Below, piece after piece: positions 5,945 through 6,406 of a stretch of DNA of 6,406 bases. The stretch lies in the NCBI GenBank assembly GCA_036639135.1, contig JAVWJE010000096.1, positions 1-6,406 of the forward strand. Direction: 5' to 3'. A program made the position numbers and the translations under genes. Position 1 is the first letter of the stretch. Each line of letters begins with the position of its first letter. The DNA is from Carnobacterium_A sp036639135. GTDB taxonomy: Bacteria; Bacillota; Bacilli; Lactobacillales; Carnobacteriaceae. The notes below the pieces were generated by a model. It was not told the DNA's origin, did not search any database, and saw nothing but the letters and a program-made list of their open reading frames with translations.

Positions 5945-5985
5945 AGATTTACGCAATTTATTCTAAAAATTAATTGCGTAAATCT
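5945..5985. repeat. 14-bp perfect inverted repeat
   Basis: AGATTTACGCAATT (5945-5958) and AATTGCGTAAATCT (5972-5985) are exact reverse complements with a 13-base spacer. The right arm continues into a short T-run, so it could work as a weak rightward terminator. The GC-containing cores stand out from the surrounding A/T sequence. Confidence 0.7.
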
Positions 5986-6057
5986 TTTAAGTATTATATG
6001 TAAAAAAATTTAAATTAATTAAATTTTCGAATTAATTGAAATCTTAGCTAATTAGCA

Positions 6058-6143
6058 ATTGTATTCATTAACTTGTTCATTTATAAATACAACTAATGTG
6101 CGGATGACGATAAGTAGTAAAAGAAATATAAAATGAATACAAT
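6058..6143. repeat. 12-bp inverted repeat flanking 62 bases
   Basis: ATTGTATTCATT (6058-6069) and AATGAATACAAT (6132-6143) are exact reverse complements. The enclosed segment includes the only GC-richer patch nearby (GTGCGGATGACGATAAG around 6097-6113) and a third partial match, AATACAA, near 6087. It could be the remnant ends of a tiny non-autonomous element, but there is no evident target duplication. Confidence 0.45.
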
Positions 6144-6213
6144 ACATTAGAATAAAAATAATATAAAATAAAAATCGAAAATGTTTAACCTAATTTCATG
6201 TCATAATTCGCTA

Positions 6214-6345
6214 TAAGAGAGGCTGAGTAAAATAGAGCCAGTTGAATTACATTCATCCATTTATTAATTTAACCTAGTTTACATAATATATATTATACAG
6301 AGTAGTTATATTTGTTATAAAATGCAATTTAAGTTAATTATGGTG
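6214..6345 (+). repeat. Degenerate intergenic repeat, copy 2
   Basis: This copy starts with GGCTGAGTAAAAT (6221-6233, 11 of 13 bases like copy 1) and contains TTATAAAATGCAATTTAAGT (from 6315), which aligns with the copy 1 segment at 5778. The spacing between the two parts is 94 bases here against 68 in copy 1, so the middles have diverged. It may run past the window edge. Confidence 0.4.
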
Positions 6346-6406
6346 TTTTTCAAGTGCATTCTAAGCTCGTTTCAGATTTATTCGTTGGTCTTTGTCTATA
6401 GATGAT

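Larger units (their letters stand above)
5648..6406. other. Gene-free AT-rich, palindrome-dense region
   Basis: No reading frame here has both useful length and a ribosome binding site. The stretch is very AT-rich and contains several dyads listed separately, plus GCTAATTAGC at 6047-6056 and an 8-bp A/T stem (AAATTTAA with TTAAATTT) near 6007-6027. It also holds two degraded repeat copies. At the right edge, a minus-strand frame open from 6406 ends at TGA near 6350 (16 or so residues including QRPTNKSETSLECT), which may be the end of a broken gene or part of the repeat. I see no recognisable promoter, RNA gene or origin. Confidence 0.7.

Noticed and set aside
5945..6143. CRISPR array or insertion sequence in the palindromic region
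   Set aside because: The repeats are single inverted pairs, not regularly spaced direct repeats; there is no transposase frame and no evident target-site duplication.

Overview
The window is AT-rich and has the gene style of a low-GC Gram-positive bacterium (Bacillota): AGGAGG-like ribosome binding sites, T-run terminators, and an energy-coupling factor (ECF) type vitamin transporter subunit. A meso-diaminopimelate dehydrogenase together with a DUF1510 (YrrS) protein would fit a Lactobacillales lineage with DAP-type peptidoglycan, such as Carnobacterium or a relative. That placement is inference; no rRNA or other strong taxonomic marker is present.

Layout, left to right. Positions 1-794 contain no intact gene. 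About 182-691 reads as the badly decayed remnant of an AraC-family transcription regulator, with several stops and two frame changes. An intact six-helix ECF S component follows (795-1385, +). It converges on meso-DAP dehydrogenase (1485-2462, -), and the two share a strong bidirectional terminator. Divergent from ddh is a YrrS/DUF1510 membrane-anchored protein (2677-3339, +) with its own terminator. The intergenic region between ddh and yrrS carries an 8-2-8 palindrome over the presumed ddh -35 region. Next come a YpfJ-type zinc metallopeptidase (3545-4429, +), preceded by a 13-bp inverted repeat that overlaps its extended -10 promoter, and a DUF697 dynamin/Era-like GTPase (4475-5647, +), 45 bp downstream and probably cotranscribed. 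The last 759 bp (5648-6406) have no credible gene. They are very AT-rich and dense in palindromes, and contain two degenerate copies of a GGCnGAGnAAAAT-headed intergenic repeat.

Functionally, most genes concern the cell envelope. Ddh links DAP/lysine synthesis to nitrogen metabolism and wall precursor supply. YrrS is of a family tied to cell-wall synthesis and division. The peptidase and the GTPase are predicted membrane-associated proteins of poorly known role. I see no integrase, transposase, CRISPR array, tRNA or phage gene. The least explained parts are the peptidase-GTPase pair, the inverted-repeat promoter in front of it, and the palindrome-rich right end. None of them amounts to proof of a new system.
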